Assembly (NCBI GenBank): GCA_002591745.1
Contig: PDLQ01000005.1
Location: 62,001 to 126,000, forward strand
DNA length: 64,000 nucleotides
Direction of reading: 5' to 3'
DNA from: Lewinellaceae bacterium SD302
GTDB lineage: Bacteria > Bacteroidota > Bacteroidia > Chitinophagales > Saprospiraceae
A model generated the notes under the pieces. It saw only the letters and a program-made list of their open reading frames with translations. It was not told the origin of the DNA and did no database searches. A program made the position numbers and the translations under genes. Below are positions 28,264-36,873 of the stretch, piece after piece (the stretch's first letter is position 1; each line of letters opens with the position of its first letter).

Positions 28264-29307
28264 ATGATCTACTGGAATCATTTCGTCAAGGGATACACGG
28301 ATTATTTCAATTATCTGAAATACGAGATTGCCAATCCCGGCTGGAATAGCTACTTCTACTGGTTGCTGGCTGTCTCATTGTTCTTTTTTGTACTGGAAGT
28401 GATCATTCCCTGGCGCAAGGGGCAGAAGATTTTTCGGCGGGATTTCTGGCTGGATGGCTTCTATATGTTTTTCAATTTCTTCCTGTTTTCCCTGATCATC
28501 TATAGCGCGGCGAGTAATGTCATCGTCAACCTGTTCAATGACGGAATTCAATGGGTCTCCGGCTTCGATTTACAAGCCAATAATCCCTTAAACGACTTCC
28601 CACTCTGGGCGGTGTTGCTGATCGGTTTCGTGGTCCGCGACTTCGTGCAGTGGTGGATTCACCGGCTACTGCATCGCTCGGACCGTCTCTGGGAATTTCA
28701 CAAGGTACACCACAGTGTAGCGGAAATGGGCTTTGCGGCTCACCTGCGTTATCACTGGATGGAAAACGTGGTGTATCGCACCCTCGAGTATATTCCACTC
28801 GCCCTGCTCGGGATCGGACTATATGACTTTTTCATCATTCACATTTTCACCCTGGCCTGGGGGCATTATAACCACAGCAACATCAGCGTCAGTGGTTACG
28901 TAACGGGCGGGTTGATCGGGTTGCTCATCGGAGTGATTGCCGCGAATGGCTTAGCGGACGTCAATATTTTCGGTGATCTTGCTTTGGCTCACAAAGTAGC
29001 AGTGGTTGTTGTAGCAACAGGAGCGGGAAGTCTGTTGGTTGGCCGTTTCATGAAGTTCCTGTTCAATAGCCCGGAGATGCACATCTGGCACCATTCCTAT
29101 GAATTGCCGGAAGAAAGACGTTACGGGGTCAATTTCGGTCTCACCCTGGCCGTCTGGGACTATATTTTCGGTACGGCTTACGTTCCCCACGAGGGTAGAG
29201 ATATTCGTATTGGTTTTCCGGGGGTGGAGGATTTTCCGGAGGGGTTCGGCGGGCAGGCATTGCACGGGGTCTTGAGAGAAAGAACGGGGAAACCACAAGA
29301 GTACTAG
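28264..29307 (+). CDS. Sterol desaturase / fatty acid hydroxylase superfamily membrane protein
   Basis: A 347-residue protein with several membrane segments and the superfamily histidine boxes: HRLLH, FHKVHHS and, after a long spacer, MHIWHHS. These ligate the di-iron centre of integral membrane hydroxylases and desaturases. Between NHSNI and MHIWHH homologues known to me have a short link. Here about 60 hydrophobic residues intervene, including DLALAHKVAVVVVATGAG, whose codons 28984-29005 carry a copy of the dispersed motif. The substrate (lipid, carotenoid or sterol-like) cannot be told. Confidence 0.88.
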   Translation: MIYWNHFVKGYTDYFNYLKYEIANPGWNSYFYWLLAVSLFFFVLEVIIPWRKGQKIFRRDFWLDGFYMFFNFFLFSLIIYSAASNVIVNLFNDGIQWVSGFDLQANNPLNDFPLWAVLLIGFVVRDFVQWWIHRLLHRSDRLWEFHKVHHSVAEMGFAAHLRYHWMENVVYRTLEYIPLALLGIGLYDFFIIHIFTLAWGHYNHSNISVSGYVTGGLIGLLIGVIAANGLADVNIFGDLALAHKVAVVVVATGAGSLLVGRFMKFLFNSPEMHIWHHSYELPEERRYGVNFGLTLAVWDYIFGTAYVPHEGRDIRIGFPGVEDFPEGFGGQALHGVLRERTGKPQEY

Positions 29308-29382
29308 GAGCGCACCGCTACTGGTTCTGATATTATTTCCTGTGCAACTTGTGTACTCTTGTGGCCCTGTGGTTGCAAAATC

Positions 29383-29430
29383 CTTGCTACTTTAGCTCGC
29401 AACCAGCCTTGCTACTTTGTTAGTCAAAAT
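29383..29430 (+). repeat. Two tandem copies of the GCTACTTTG motif upstream of the sulfite oxidase gene
   Basis: CTTGCTACTTTAGCTCGC (29383-29400) and CTTGCTACTTTGTTAGTC (29408-29425) are directly repeated, and a third, partial copy (GTTGCTAGCCAAAATAAC) lies at 29465-29482, just before the start codon. Their orientation and distance would allow a promoter role here. Confidence 0.6.
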
Positions 29431-29486
29431 AATGAAAACTCGCTGATCGTCCTTCGTCCTCTGAGTTGCTAGCCAAAATAACGACC

Positions 29487-30698
29487 ATGCCAACCCGCCG
29501 ACGCTTTATCTCCCAAGCTACGCTCACTGCTTTCAGTTTTGCATTAGGTAGCAGGATCGTCTACGGAAACAAGCTGCCGGAAGGAATAGTACCGATTGGT
29601 CTAAACGACCCGATTAAGGGCAAACATCCCGGACTGACCATATTGAATGACCGGCCGGTCAACGCCGAAACCCCGGCTCACCTGCTGGATGACCCGCTGA
29701 CGCCCAATGATCGATTTTTCGTGCGCAACAACGGAATTCCGCCGGAAAATCCGGAGGCCGGAAATTGGAGTTTGACCATTGAAGGGGAATCTGCCCGCCA
29801 AAGCAAAACGTTCACGCTCGCGGAATTAAAAGCGAATTTTCGGCACCACACTTATCAGATTACTTTGGAGTGCGGCGGGAATGGGCGCAGTGAATTTAAT
29901 CCACCCGCCAAGGGTAATCAATGGAGTACCGGAGCGGTGGGCTGCGCGGCCTGGACGGGGGTACGACTGAAGGATGTACTTCAATCGGTGGGCGTAAAAT
30001 CCGACGCGGTGTACATCGGCTACTACGGAGCGGACACTCACCTGTCGGGTAACCTGAGCAAAACGGTGATCTCGCGGGGCGTACCGATCAAAAAGGCCAT
30101 GCAAGAGGAGAGCCTGATTGCCTGGGAAATGAACGGCGAGCCACTGCCGCTGCTCAATGGCTTTCCTTTGCGACTGATTTTTGGTGGCTACCCGGCCTCG
30201 GCTTCGGGCAAGTGGCTGAACCGGATCGTCATCCGCAACCAAGTTCACGACGGCCCGAAAATGACGGGACAGGCTTACCGGGTACCTTGTAAACCCGTAG
30301 CCCCCGGCGCTAAAGTTGCGGATGATGAAATGTGCATTATTGAAAAAATGCCAGTGAAATCGTTGATCACCTTTCCCAAAACCGGTGCGACGATCAAGTC
30401 TGGCCAACAACTGCCAATCAGGGGCCATGCCTGGGCGGCGGACGCCGGGGTGAGTAAAATGGAATACTCCATAGATTTTGGCAGCACCTGGCAGACTTCA
30501 CGACTGGAAAATGCAGCGAATCGATTTGCCTGGCAGCATTTTTCCGCTAATATCGACTTTCCTGAAAATGGCTATTACGAAATCTGGGCAAGGGCGACTG
30601 ACGGGGAGGGCAACAGCCAGCCGATGATTCTGCCGGGGTGGAACCCGAAGGGTTATTTGAACAATGCCTGTCACCGGATTGCGGTGCGGGTGGTATGA
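29487..30698 (+). CDS. Sulfite oxidase-type molybdopterin-dependent oxidoreductase
   Basis: A 403-residue protein from ATG 29487; its N-terminus MPTRRRFISQATLTAFSF has a twin-arginine-like export signal (RRRF). The Mo-pterin domain holds the molybdenum-ligand Cys at about residue 129 in LECGGNGRSEF, followed by WSTGAVGCAAWTGVRLKDVL. The C-terminal domain from about residue 285 (GATIKSGQQLPIRGHAWAAD ... VSKMEYSIDFGSTW) is the Mo-co dimerisation domain. It is a periplasmic SorA-like sulfite dehydrogenase candidate. The heme c gene 110 bases downstream would be its electron acceptor, as in SorAB. Substrate is inferred from the family. Confidence 0.9.
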   Translation: MPTRRRFISQATLTAFSFALGSRIVYGNKLPEGIVPIGLNDPIKGKHPGLTILNDRPVNAETPAHLLDDPLTPNDRFFVRNNGIPPENPEAGNWSLTIEGESARQSKTFTLAELKANFRHHTYQITLECGGNGRSEFNPPAKGNQWSTGAVGCAAWTGVRLKDVLQSVGVKSDAVYIGYYGADTHLSGNLSKTVISRGVPIKKAMQEESLIAWEMNGEPLPLLNGFPLRLIFGGYPASASGKWLNRIVIRNQVHDGPKMTGQAYRVPCKPVAPGAKVADDEMCIIEKMPVKSLITFPKTGATIKSGQQLPIRGHAWAADAGVSKMEYSIDFGSTWQTSRLENAANRFAWQHFSANIDFPENGYYEIWARATDGEGNSQPMILPGWNPKGYLNNACHRIAVRVV

Positions 30699-30796
30699 GG
30701 GCAAGACCGCCAATTCAGTTGGCAGGAAAACAGTAAGAGGGCGGGGTAGAGTAAACCATCATTTAGAAAATACCTGATCTTGCTCAGAATGAAAGC

Positions 30797-30804
30797 TACT
30801 TTTG
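30797..30804 (+). promoter_or_regulatory. -7 box immediately before the cytochrome gene
   Basis: TACTTTTG is an exact TAnnTTTG match ending four bases before the ATG at 30809. If used, the transcript would be leaderless or nearly so. A TTG at 30780-30782 is closer than the normal -33 spacing, so the call is tentative. Confidence 0.4.
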
Positions 30805-30808
30805 GGAT

Positions 30809-31282
30809 ATGAATTTTCGAATACTACTGGTCTTGGTTAACCTGCTTTTGGTGCTCTGCATACTGATTTTTGCTGGACTGTTGCTGGACGGAAAAGTGGA
30901 TGAATTCTTCGATCATCCGGTGGTAGTGATGGATGATCGCCCCATTATAAATATGAATGAAGATAAGAGGAAGCAGTACAGCGGTCGTACTCACCCCGAA
31001 ACCGGACTGATCTACGCCGAAGGCTATGAATTGGTGAAGGCTAATTGCACGGTCTGTCACTCGGCCAAACTGGTTACCCAAAACCGGGCTAGCCGGCAAG
31101 GCTGGGCGGAGATGATCGACTGGATGCAACGTACTCAGGGACTGTGGGAGTTGGGCGCGAACGAACCAAAGATACTGGATTACCTGGCCGAGCATTATGC
31201 ACCGGAGGAGACCGGACGACGGGCGAATCTGGACGTTGAAGCGATTGAGTGGTACGTGTTGGATCTGGAAAAAGATGAATAG
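30809..31282 (+). CDS. Membrane-anchored monoheme cytochrome c (SorB-like)
   Basis: A 157-residue protein with one N-terminal membrane segment (ILLVLVNLLLVLCILIFAGLLL) and one heme c site, CTVCH, at residues 80-84. The following SAKLVTQNRASRQGWAEMIDWM has the Met-containing helix typical of sulfite-dehydrogenase cytochrome subunits and related class I cytochromes. Its position right after the sulfite oxidase gene suggests it takes electrons from that enzyme at the periplasmic face. The C-terminus is acidic and ends DLEKDE. Confidence 0.87.
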   Translation: MNFRILLVLVNLLLVLCILIFAGLLLDGKVDEFFDHPVVVMDDRPIINMNEDKRKQYSGRTHPETGLIYAEGYELVKANCTVCHSAKLVTQNRASRQGWAEMIDWMQRTQGLWELGANEPKILDYLAEHYAPEETGRRANLDVEAIEWYVLDLEKDE

Positions 31283-31422
31283 CCAACGGCTTCGCCTTCA
31301 TGAGTAGGGGACACGGACTTACGTTGCTGAGCGCGGATCGACCAGGTACCGCTGGTGCCGGACACTTTGCGGACGTTACCCGTCATCCAGAAAATCTGCG
31401 TTCCAAAAACCAAAAATAGTCA

Positions 31423-32160
31423 ATGTCCATTCCCTACGAGCCCATTATTCTGGGCACCAAGGTCAATATTCATTTGGTCTGCGAGTACTTGGCGTTTTTT
31501 CTGGCGTATCGCTTATACGTATATATACGTAAATACGGTAAGGATCAAATCTCCGGCGAAAATAGAATCTCCATCATCCTGGGGGCGGCACTGGGAGCTT
31601 GGCTCGGCTCACGACTTTTTGGGATACTGGAAGCACCTCGTTGGATCGGAGAGGCCAATTGGTGGCAGCTGCTGCAGGCTAAGACGATCATGGGCGGCTT
31701 ATTCGGTGGACTGATCGGAGTGGAGCTGACTAAGAAGATCATTGGAGAAAAGCGGTCTTCGGGCGATCTGTTTACCCTGCCAATTATACTAGGCATCTTC
31801 ATTGGAAGGATCGGTTGTTTTTTAAGTGGGATCAAAGACTTCACTTATGGCGTATCCACGAATTTATGGACGGGGATGAATTTGGGGGATGGAATTTTGC
31901 GTCACCCACTCGCTCTCTACGAGTTGTTATTTCTTAGCCTGCTTTTTCTCATTTTTTGGCAATTGCCCAAATGGAAAGTACTGTCCGCCGGCCGCTTGTT
32001 TCAACTTTTTATGCTGGCTTATTTCGGCTTTCGTTTTTTTATCGAATTTTTGAAGCCGAACACTTTTCTACTGCTGGAGCTCAGTACGATCCAGTGGTTG
32101 TGTCTGCTTTGCTGGGGCTATTATTGGCGGGTGTGGACATCTCGGTCTCCAGTATCTTGA
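31423..32160 (+). CDS. Prolipoprotein diacylglyceryl transferase-like (Lgt family) membrane protein
   Basis: A 245-residue polytopic membrane protein with Lgt-family landmarks: IILGAALGAWLGSRLF, TIMGGLFGGLIGVE, FIGRIGCFLSGI and ILRHPLALYE, then FGFRFFIEFLKP. The canonical Lgt motif RxGNFxN appears here as GRIGCFLSG, so it is a divergent paralogue rather than obviously the housekeeping Lgt. Lgt enzymes move the diacylglyceryl group of phosphatidylglycerol to lipoprotein cysteines. It lies between the sulfite-oxidation pair and a Tes-like radical SAM gene. Its 3' end overlaps the OmpA gene on the other strand by 80 bases. Confidence 0.82.
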   Translation: MSIPYEPIILGTKVNIHLVCEYLAFFLAYRLYVYIRKYGKDQISGENRISIILGAALGAWLGSRLFGILEAPRWIGEANWWQLLQAKTIMGGLFGGLIGVELTKKIIGEKRSSGDLFTLPIILGIFIGRIGCFLSGIKDFTYGVSTNLWTGMNLGDGILRHPLALYELLFLSLLFLIFWQLPKWKVLSAGRLFQLFMLAYFGFRFFIEFLKPNTFLLLELSTIQWLCLLCWGYYWRVWTSRSPVS

Positions 32161-33181
32161 TTTCCACCCGGCGATTGGCGCTTTGCTGACTCTCTGTCTG
32201 TGCGTTTGGAAAGCGCATTTCCCAATTTCCGTAGCCCTGGTAGCTGACGCGCTCCTCCGCGATACCATTACGGAGCAGGTAGTTGTAGACGACCAAGGCG
32301 CGCATGACCGATAGTAGGAAATGATTGGATGACCTTGGAATTCGCCCCTGGTTGGGAACATTGACGTGGCCGGCGATCTCAATTTTGATCTTATCGTTGA
32401 GTTGCATGAATTTGAGAACCTTGGGTAATTCGGGTTCCGAGCTTTCCAGCAGGATGTCTCGCCCGCTGACGAAGTACAAATTATCGATGTCTGCGGCTTT
32501 ACCTTTCTCGAGGCGGGGTAGTTGAATTTGAAATTCATCCCGGAGCGCTTCCGGGGTGGCCTTCAGCATTTTGGAGGCGAGGAAGTAACCTTTGGCCGTT
32601 ACGTCGATACCGATCACTGCCCCCAGGGGGACCTTTGACTGGAAGCGGCCATCTTCGTCCGTATACAAGGTTTGATTATCGTCTTTACTGCGGATAGTGA
32701 CGGTGGCTGAAATGCCTTGTTCGGAGTCCTGTTCGAGGACGGCGCCGGTAAGCGTAATCATTTCTCTGAAACTGAGTACTTCGACCGTAGCCCGCCGATT
32801 TTGTTGGCGACCGAGGTCGGTTGTATTTGGGGCTGCGGGATTGGATTCGCCGAACAATTCGATTGAAATGCTATCTGCTTTAATTTCACTTGCCAACAAT
32901 CGGGTTCTAATCACTTCGGCCCGTTTCCGTGAGAGCTTAAGGTTGTTTACAACGCTACCGATACTGTCGGTGTGGGCCGTTATCCTGATAAAAACCCGTT
33001 GTTCCTGAGCTGCTGCCTCGATCAGATTAATGATTTTTGATTCGGCTTCCGGGCGTATGGTGGCTTTGCCAAAGTCGAAATATACTTCCGCAGCGCGAAT
33101 AGGGTGTGCTTCTAGTGAAACTTGACCGCATAAGTAAGAGGGAAGGCAAGAGAACAAGAAAAGGTGAATAAGGAATTTCAT
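32081..33181 (-). CDS. OmpA-family protein with two OmpA-like domains
   Basis: A 366-residue protein; ATG 33181 gives a signal peptide (MKFLIHLFLFSCLPSYLCGQ). The first OmpA-like domain (VYFDFGKATIRPEA ... ITAHTDSIGS ... LSRKRAEVIRTRL ... NRRATVEVL) is complete. A carboxypeptidase-regulatory-like beta domain follows (GAVLEQDSEQGISATVTI). A second OmpA-like domain (LYFVSGRDILLESSEPEL ... EIAGHVNVP ... SANRRVEIKI) closes the protein. Two peptidoglycan-binding domains suggest a periplasmic envelope-anchoring role. It is divergent from the radical SAM gene and overlaps the Lgt-like gene tail to tail. Confidence 0.88.
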   Translation of the reverse strand: MKFLIHLFLFSCLPSYLCGQVSLEAHPIRAAEVYFDFGKATIRPEAESKIINLIEAAAQEQRVFIRITAHTDSIGSVVNNLKLSRKRAEVIRTRLLASEIKADSISIELFGESNPAAPNTTDLGRQQNRRATVEVLSFREMITLTGAVLEQDSEQGISATVTIRSKDDNQTLYTDEDGRFQSKVPLGAVIGIDVTAKGYFLASKMLKATPEALRDEFQIQLPRLEKGKAADIDNLYFVSGRDILLESSEPELPKVLKFMQLNDKIKIEIAGHVNVPNQGRIPRSSNHFLLSVMRALVVYNYLLRNGIAEERVSYQGYGNWEMRFPNAQTESQQSANRRVEIKILETEMSTPANNSPSKADTTTGSY

Positions 33182-33286
33182 CTCAGGGTAGGGTAGGTTA
33201 TCAGTAGAATGAAAATATCCTGCTGAAGTAACAGGCATGATCGCTGTCTACCCCGATTCAGCGTGCTTTCCATATCTTGGCAACCC

Positions 33287-34681
33287 ATGCCAGTACGCAA
33301 ACACACCTATTACGATTTTACGCTCAGTCTTTGTCCGGAATGTCTGCGAAGGATCGATGCCAAGATCGTTTTTGAAGACGATAAGGTCTTTATGCTCAAG
33401 ACCTGCCCGGACCACGGTTTCCACAAGGTGTTACTGGCCGACGATATCGAGTATTACAAGAACATTCGGAATTATAATAAGCCGTCCGAAATCCCGCTTC
33501 AGTTCAATACGAAAACGCACTACGGCTGCCCTTATGATTGTGGTCTTTGCCCGGACCACGAGCAACATTCCTGTCTGACGGTGGTAGAAGTGACGGACCG
33601 CTGCAATCTCAGTTGCCCGACCTGCTACGCCTGCTCCTCACCGGATTACGGTCGCCACCGGACCCTGGAAGAGATCAAGGAGATGCTGAACGCCGTCGTC
33701 ATTAACGAAGGAGAACCGGACGTCGTGCAACTCAGTGGAGGAGAGCCAACGATCCACCCGGAATTCTTTGCCATTCTCGACTACGCCAAAAGCCTGCCGA
33801 TCAAACACCTGATGTTGAACACCAATGGCATTCGGATCGCTCAGGATCAGGCCTTCGCCGCAAGACTGGCTACCTACGCCCCGGATTTTGAGGTGTATTT
33901 ACAATTCGATTCTTTTCGTCCGGAGGTCTTGCAAAGTATCAGGGGTGCCGACCTGACCCGAATTCGTCGGCAGGCACTGGAACATTTGAATGCCCTGAAT
34001 CTGTCGACCACGTTGGTGGTAACCATACAAAAAGGACTGAACGACGATGAACTCGGCAAGATCATTGAGTACGCGCTGGAGCAGCCCTGCGTACGTGGCG
34101 TTACCCTTCAACCCACCCAGGTGGCTGGCAGACTGGAAAATTTTGATCCACGCAAAGATCGATTGACGCTCACCGAAGTGCGCCGTAAGGTGCTGGAACA
34201 AACCGCTCTGTTCGAACCAAACGACCTGTTGCCCGTACCCTGCAACCCGGATGCCTTGGCCATGGCCTACGCGTTGAAACTGGAAGACGGAGTAGTCCCG
34301 CTAACCCGCTACGTCGATCCACAGGACTTGCTGGATAACAGCCGCAATACAATTGTTTACGAACAAGACGACCGCCTGCACGGCAAAATGCTGGAGGTGT
34401 TCAGTACGGGCAATTCTCCGGAACGGGCGGGTGACTGTCTCCACGACCTTTTGTGTTGTCTGCCCAGGATCGATGCCCCTGAATTCAGCTACGATAATCT
34501 GTTTCGGATCATCATCATGCAATTCATGGATGCCTATGACTTTGATGTTCGGGCGGTAAAGAAATCCTGCGTCCACATCGTGGATAAGAACAATAAGATC
34601 ATTCCCTTTGAAACGATGAACCTGCTCTATAGGGATGACAAAAAAGAGCGTTTGCAGGAACTACAAAACTCCACGCTATGA
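33287..34681 (+). CDS. Radical SAM protein of the Tes/MJ0619-like group
   Basis: A 464-residue protein; ATG 33287 starts the conserved MPVRKHTYYDFT. The radical SAM cluster ligands are C106, C110 and C113 in CNLSCPTC, followed by VQLSGGEPTIHPEF. It also has the extra N-terminal cysteines of this group (LCPECLRRI at 15-23, CPDHG at 40, CPYDCGLCPDHEQH at 81-94), which would hold further Fe-S clusters. Named relatives are MJ0619 and the archaeal tetraether synthase Tes, which couples lipid chains; bacterial members are largely uncharacterised. The next gene overlaps by ATGA. A role in membrane-lipid or lipoprotein modification with the neighbouring Lgt-like protein is my inference. Confidence 0.87.
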   Translation: MPVRKHTYYDFTLSLCPECLRRIDAKIVFEDDKVFMLKTCPDHGFHKVLLADDIEYYKNIRNYNKPSEIPLQFNTKTHYGCPYDCGLCPDHEQHSCLTVVEVTDRCNLSCPTCYACSSPDYGRHRTLEEIKEMLNAVVINEGEPDVVQLSGGEPTIHPEFFAILDYAKSLPIKHLMLNTNGIRIAQDQAFAARLATYAPDFEVYLQFDSFRPEVLQSIRGADLTRIRRQALEHLNALNLSTTLVVTIQKGLNDDELGKIIEYALEQPCVRGVTLQPTQVAGRLENFDPRKDRLTLTEVRRKVLEQTALFEPNDLLPVPCNPDALAMAYALKLEDGVVPLTRYVDPQDLLDNSRNTIVYEQDDRLHGKMLEVFSTGNSPERAGDCLHDLLCCLPRIDAPEFSYDNLFRIIIMQFMDAYDFDVRAVKKSCVHIVDKNNKIIPFETMNLLYRDDKKERLQELQNSTL

Positions 34682-34875
34682 TCTTTCTGGAAGTCGGTAA
34701 CCTTGACGGCATCTTCCTGCTCATCTTTGGCATTATGTTCGGCCCGCCGATCTTGTTGACAGTGATCGGACTGTTCACTTACCCCCGTAGTAAGGAAGGA
34801 GCGAAAGTGTTGTTTATCCTGGCCCTGGTTTATCTGGTGGTCGGTTTGGGAATTTGTGGGTCGATGATGGCGTGA
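34678..34875 (+). CDS. Tiny two-segment membrane protein coupled to the radical SAM gene
   Basis: A 65-residue protein whose ATG overlaps the TGA of the radical SAM gene (ATGA), a strong sign of translational coupling. It has two membrane segments (IFLLIFGIMFGPPILLTVIG and VLFILALVYLVVGLGI) with a short basic loop YPRSKEGAK between them. No known domain. It probably works at the membrane with the radical SAM and Lgt-like proteins. Confidence 0.75.
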   Translation: MIFLEVGNLDGIFLLIFGIMFGPPILLTVIGLFTYPRSKEGAKVLFILALVYLVVGLGICGSMMA

Positions 34876-34910
34876 GGGGTGAACATGCCCTTATGGTGAT
34901 TACTGGGACT

Positions 34911-34990
34911 GGACTCAGTACTGTCTGAGCGAAGCGAGTTTACTGAGTTCTAGCGTTTTTTGTTTCTTTTTTTGGCAATGCAAAAAAGAA
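34911..34990 (+). terminator. Terminator after the radical SAM operon
   Basis: The stem GGACTCAGTA / TACTGAGTTC (34911-34920 with 34941-34950) is followed by AGCGTTTTTTGTTTC. A second AT-only hairpin, TTCTTTTTTTG with CAAAAAAGAA around GCAATG, ends at 34990. Together they should stop transcription from both sides. Confidence 0.7.
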
Positions 34991-35043
34991 GCCGCCGGAG
35001 GCATGTAAAAGCGGTAAGCCAAAGCCGCACACCAATACAACAT

Positions 35044-35211
35044 TAAGAGCTTGTTGGGGTTTCGGGTTTCAGCCGATTGCTGACAAATTTTATTTTGAAC
35101 AAAGAGAGAGGAAGGAGCATAGCCGTAGCTACGCGGCTGATCGAACGATGCAGGTCAGGATAAAATTTGGCGCAAGCAGGCGAAATCTTGAATCTCCAAC
35201 AAGCTCTAAAT
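35044..35211. mobile_element. MITE-like element, about 168 bp
   Basis: The ends AGAGCTTGTTGG (35046-35057) and CCAACAAGCTCT (35196-35207) are perfect inverted copies. The pairing continues imperfectly for about 45 more bases: GCCGATTGCTGACAAATTTT against the reverse complement of AAAATTTGGCGCAAGCAGGC. No ORF. The tips match those of the 18385-18547 element (AGAGCTTGTT), although the interiors differ. Confidence 0.7.
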
Positions 35212-35275
35212 TAAATCTGCTCAACATCCCCTAAATTACTCCCGTTAAAAAAAAAAACAGAACCAACACCAAAAC

Positions 35276-36739
35276 ATGCAAAAGCAATTCAATCAACTCT
35301 ACGGCCTCCTGGCCATCCTGATCATTTCGGGGGTCGTAGCCTGTGGAACACCGGGTGCCGTAACCTCTTCCGAAGCTTCCGATAGCCAGGACAACTCGAC
35401 GTCTACGAGCACCAGCACTGCTACTTCGTCAGCCAACGAAAACCTTAGTCCCTGCCCTAAATTCGATGACTCTCCGAATTCAGACCGCCTGAGCGACGAC
35501 TACGTGATCTACCGTCAGATGATGAAAACCAAGGATTACGCCGAGGCCTTCCCCCGCTGGAAAAACGTTTACGAAAACGCCCCGGCCGCCGATGGTAAGC
35601 GCAATACGGTCTACCTGGACGGGGTGACACTCTACCAGGATCTGGCGACCCGCTTCCCCGACCGGGCGAACGGGATCGGTGACACCATCCAACTGCTCTA
35701 TGCCCAGGCTCGGGAGTGCTATCCCGACGATGGGTTCACCGCCGCGATGCAGGGTTTTGACGGCTATTATAAATACCCCGAAAATACTACCCACCGCGAG
35801 GTGTTCGACCTCTTCCGCGAGAGTATCGATAAGGATGGAGATGAGTTGGAGTACTTCATCATCAACCCCATGAGCAGTTTATTGGTGGAGATGCACGATA
35901 CCGGCTACATCGACGATACCGAAGCCCGCGCGCTGACTACCATTTTGTTGAAAAGACTGGAAACCGGCCTGGCCGAATGCCAGGGTAGTGGATGTGATCC
36001 ATGGCAGGCTATTGAAGCTTACGCCCCGGCCCGCCTGGAATATTTCGAGACCGTTCGCGACTTTTACGATTGCCAGCACTACGTAGATAAATATATGCCG
36101 GAGTTCAGAGATAATCCTACGGATTGCGACGTGATCCGTACCACCGGAACGCTCTTGCGGTGGGGTAATTGCGGTACGGACAGTCCGGAATACCAGGAGG
36201 TTCAGGCAGCGTTCGATGCAAGTTGTAAAGTGGTCTACGAACCCGGCCCGGCACGCCAGGGCTACACCTGTTTGGAGAATAACGATTACGGCTGCGCCAT
36301 TGAAAAATTCACGGAGGCCGCTAATGGTGCTGAGGATGCTGAGAAGAAAGGTAAGTACTTCCTTACGGTAGCCAAGATCTACTACAGCCATTTAAAGAAC
36401 TTCAGCCAGGCCCGGGCCTTCGCCCGTAAAGCGGCTAATGCCCGGAGCAGCTGGGGTGAGCCATACCTGCTAATAGGCCGGCTGTACGCCAGTTCCGGCC
36501 CCCTTTGTGGCCCCGGCCGTGGTTTTGACAGTCAGGTGGTTGTTTGGCCGGCCATCGATATGTGGAACCGCGCCAAGAGTGTCGATCCATCTGCCGCCGC
36601 CGAAGCCAATAAATTCATCGGTCGCTACGCTCAGTACATGCCGAGTAAGGAGGATGTTTTTCAGCGGGGACTCAAGGAAGGCGATACCTTTCGGGTAGGC
36701 TGCTGGATCAATGAGAGCACGCGGATTCGGACACCCTGA
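35276..36739 (+). CDS. TPR-containing lipoprotein
   Basis: A 487-residue protein with a lipoprotein signal (LLAILIISGVVACG, lipobox Cys at 23) and a long Ser/Thr-rich linker before the folded part. Helical repeat pairs (YAEAFPRWKNVYENAP at about residue 83; CAIEKFTEAANGAEDAEKKG and ARAFARKAANARSSWGEPYL near 345-400) are tetratricopeptide-like. The C-terminus (QYMPSKEDVF, KEGDTFRVGCWI) is conserved in Bacteroidota TPR proteins of this type by memory. It probably acts in the periplasm as a scaffold for a protein complex. No linked partner is evident; the gene stands alone. Confidence 0.82.
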   Translation: MQKQFNQLYGLLAILIISGVVACGTPGAVTSSEASDSQDNSTSTSTSTATSSANENLSPCPKFDDSPNSDRLSDDYVIYRQMMKTKDYAEAFPRWKNVYENAPAADGKRNTVYLDGVTLYQDLATRFPDRANGIGDTIQLLYAQARECYPDDGFTAAMQGFDGYYKYPENTTHREVFDLFRESIDKDGDELEYFIINPMSSLLVEMHDTGYIDDTEARALTTILLKRLETGLAECQGSGCDPWQAIEAYAPARLEYFETVRDFYDCQHYVDKYMPEFRDNPTDCDVIRTTGTLLRWGNCGTDSPEYQEVQAAFDASCKVVYEPGPARQGYTCLENNDYGCAIEKFTEAANGAEDAEKKGKYFLTVAKIYYSHLKNFSQARAFARKAANARSSWGEPYLLIGRLYASSGPLCGPGRGFDSQVVVWPAIDMWNRAKSVDPSAAAEANKFIGRYAQYMPSKEDVFQRGLKEGDTFRVGCWINESTRIRTP

Positions 36740-36873
36740 TAGCGTCGTCAGTACGCTCGACGCAGGAGGTTCCGGTGTACACCGGGAAAGACCACCTTTC
36801 TATTTCCAATTGATTGAAAACACTCTTCAACCCCGCTCGTTTCTCGACGGTACTGACGAGATTGAAACAGAGA

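Larger units (their letters stand above)
34876..35275. other. 400-base intergenic region with terminator and MITE-like element
   Basis: It holds a hairpin terminator with long T-runs (34911-34990), the inverted-repeat element 35044-35211, and a run of 12 A just before the TPR gene (35248-35260). No coding sequence was recognised. Confidence 0.7.
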
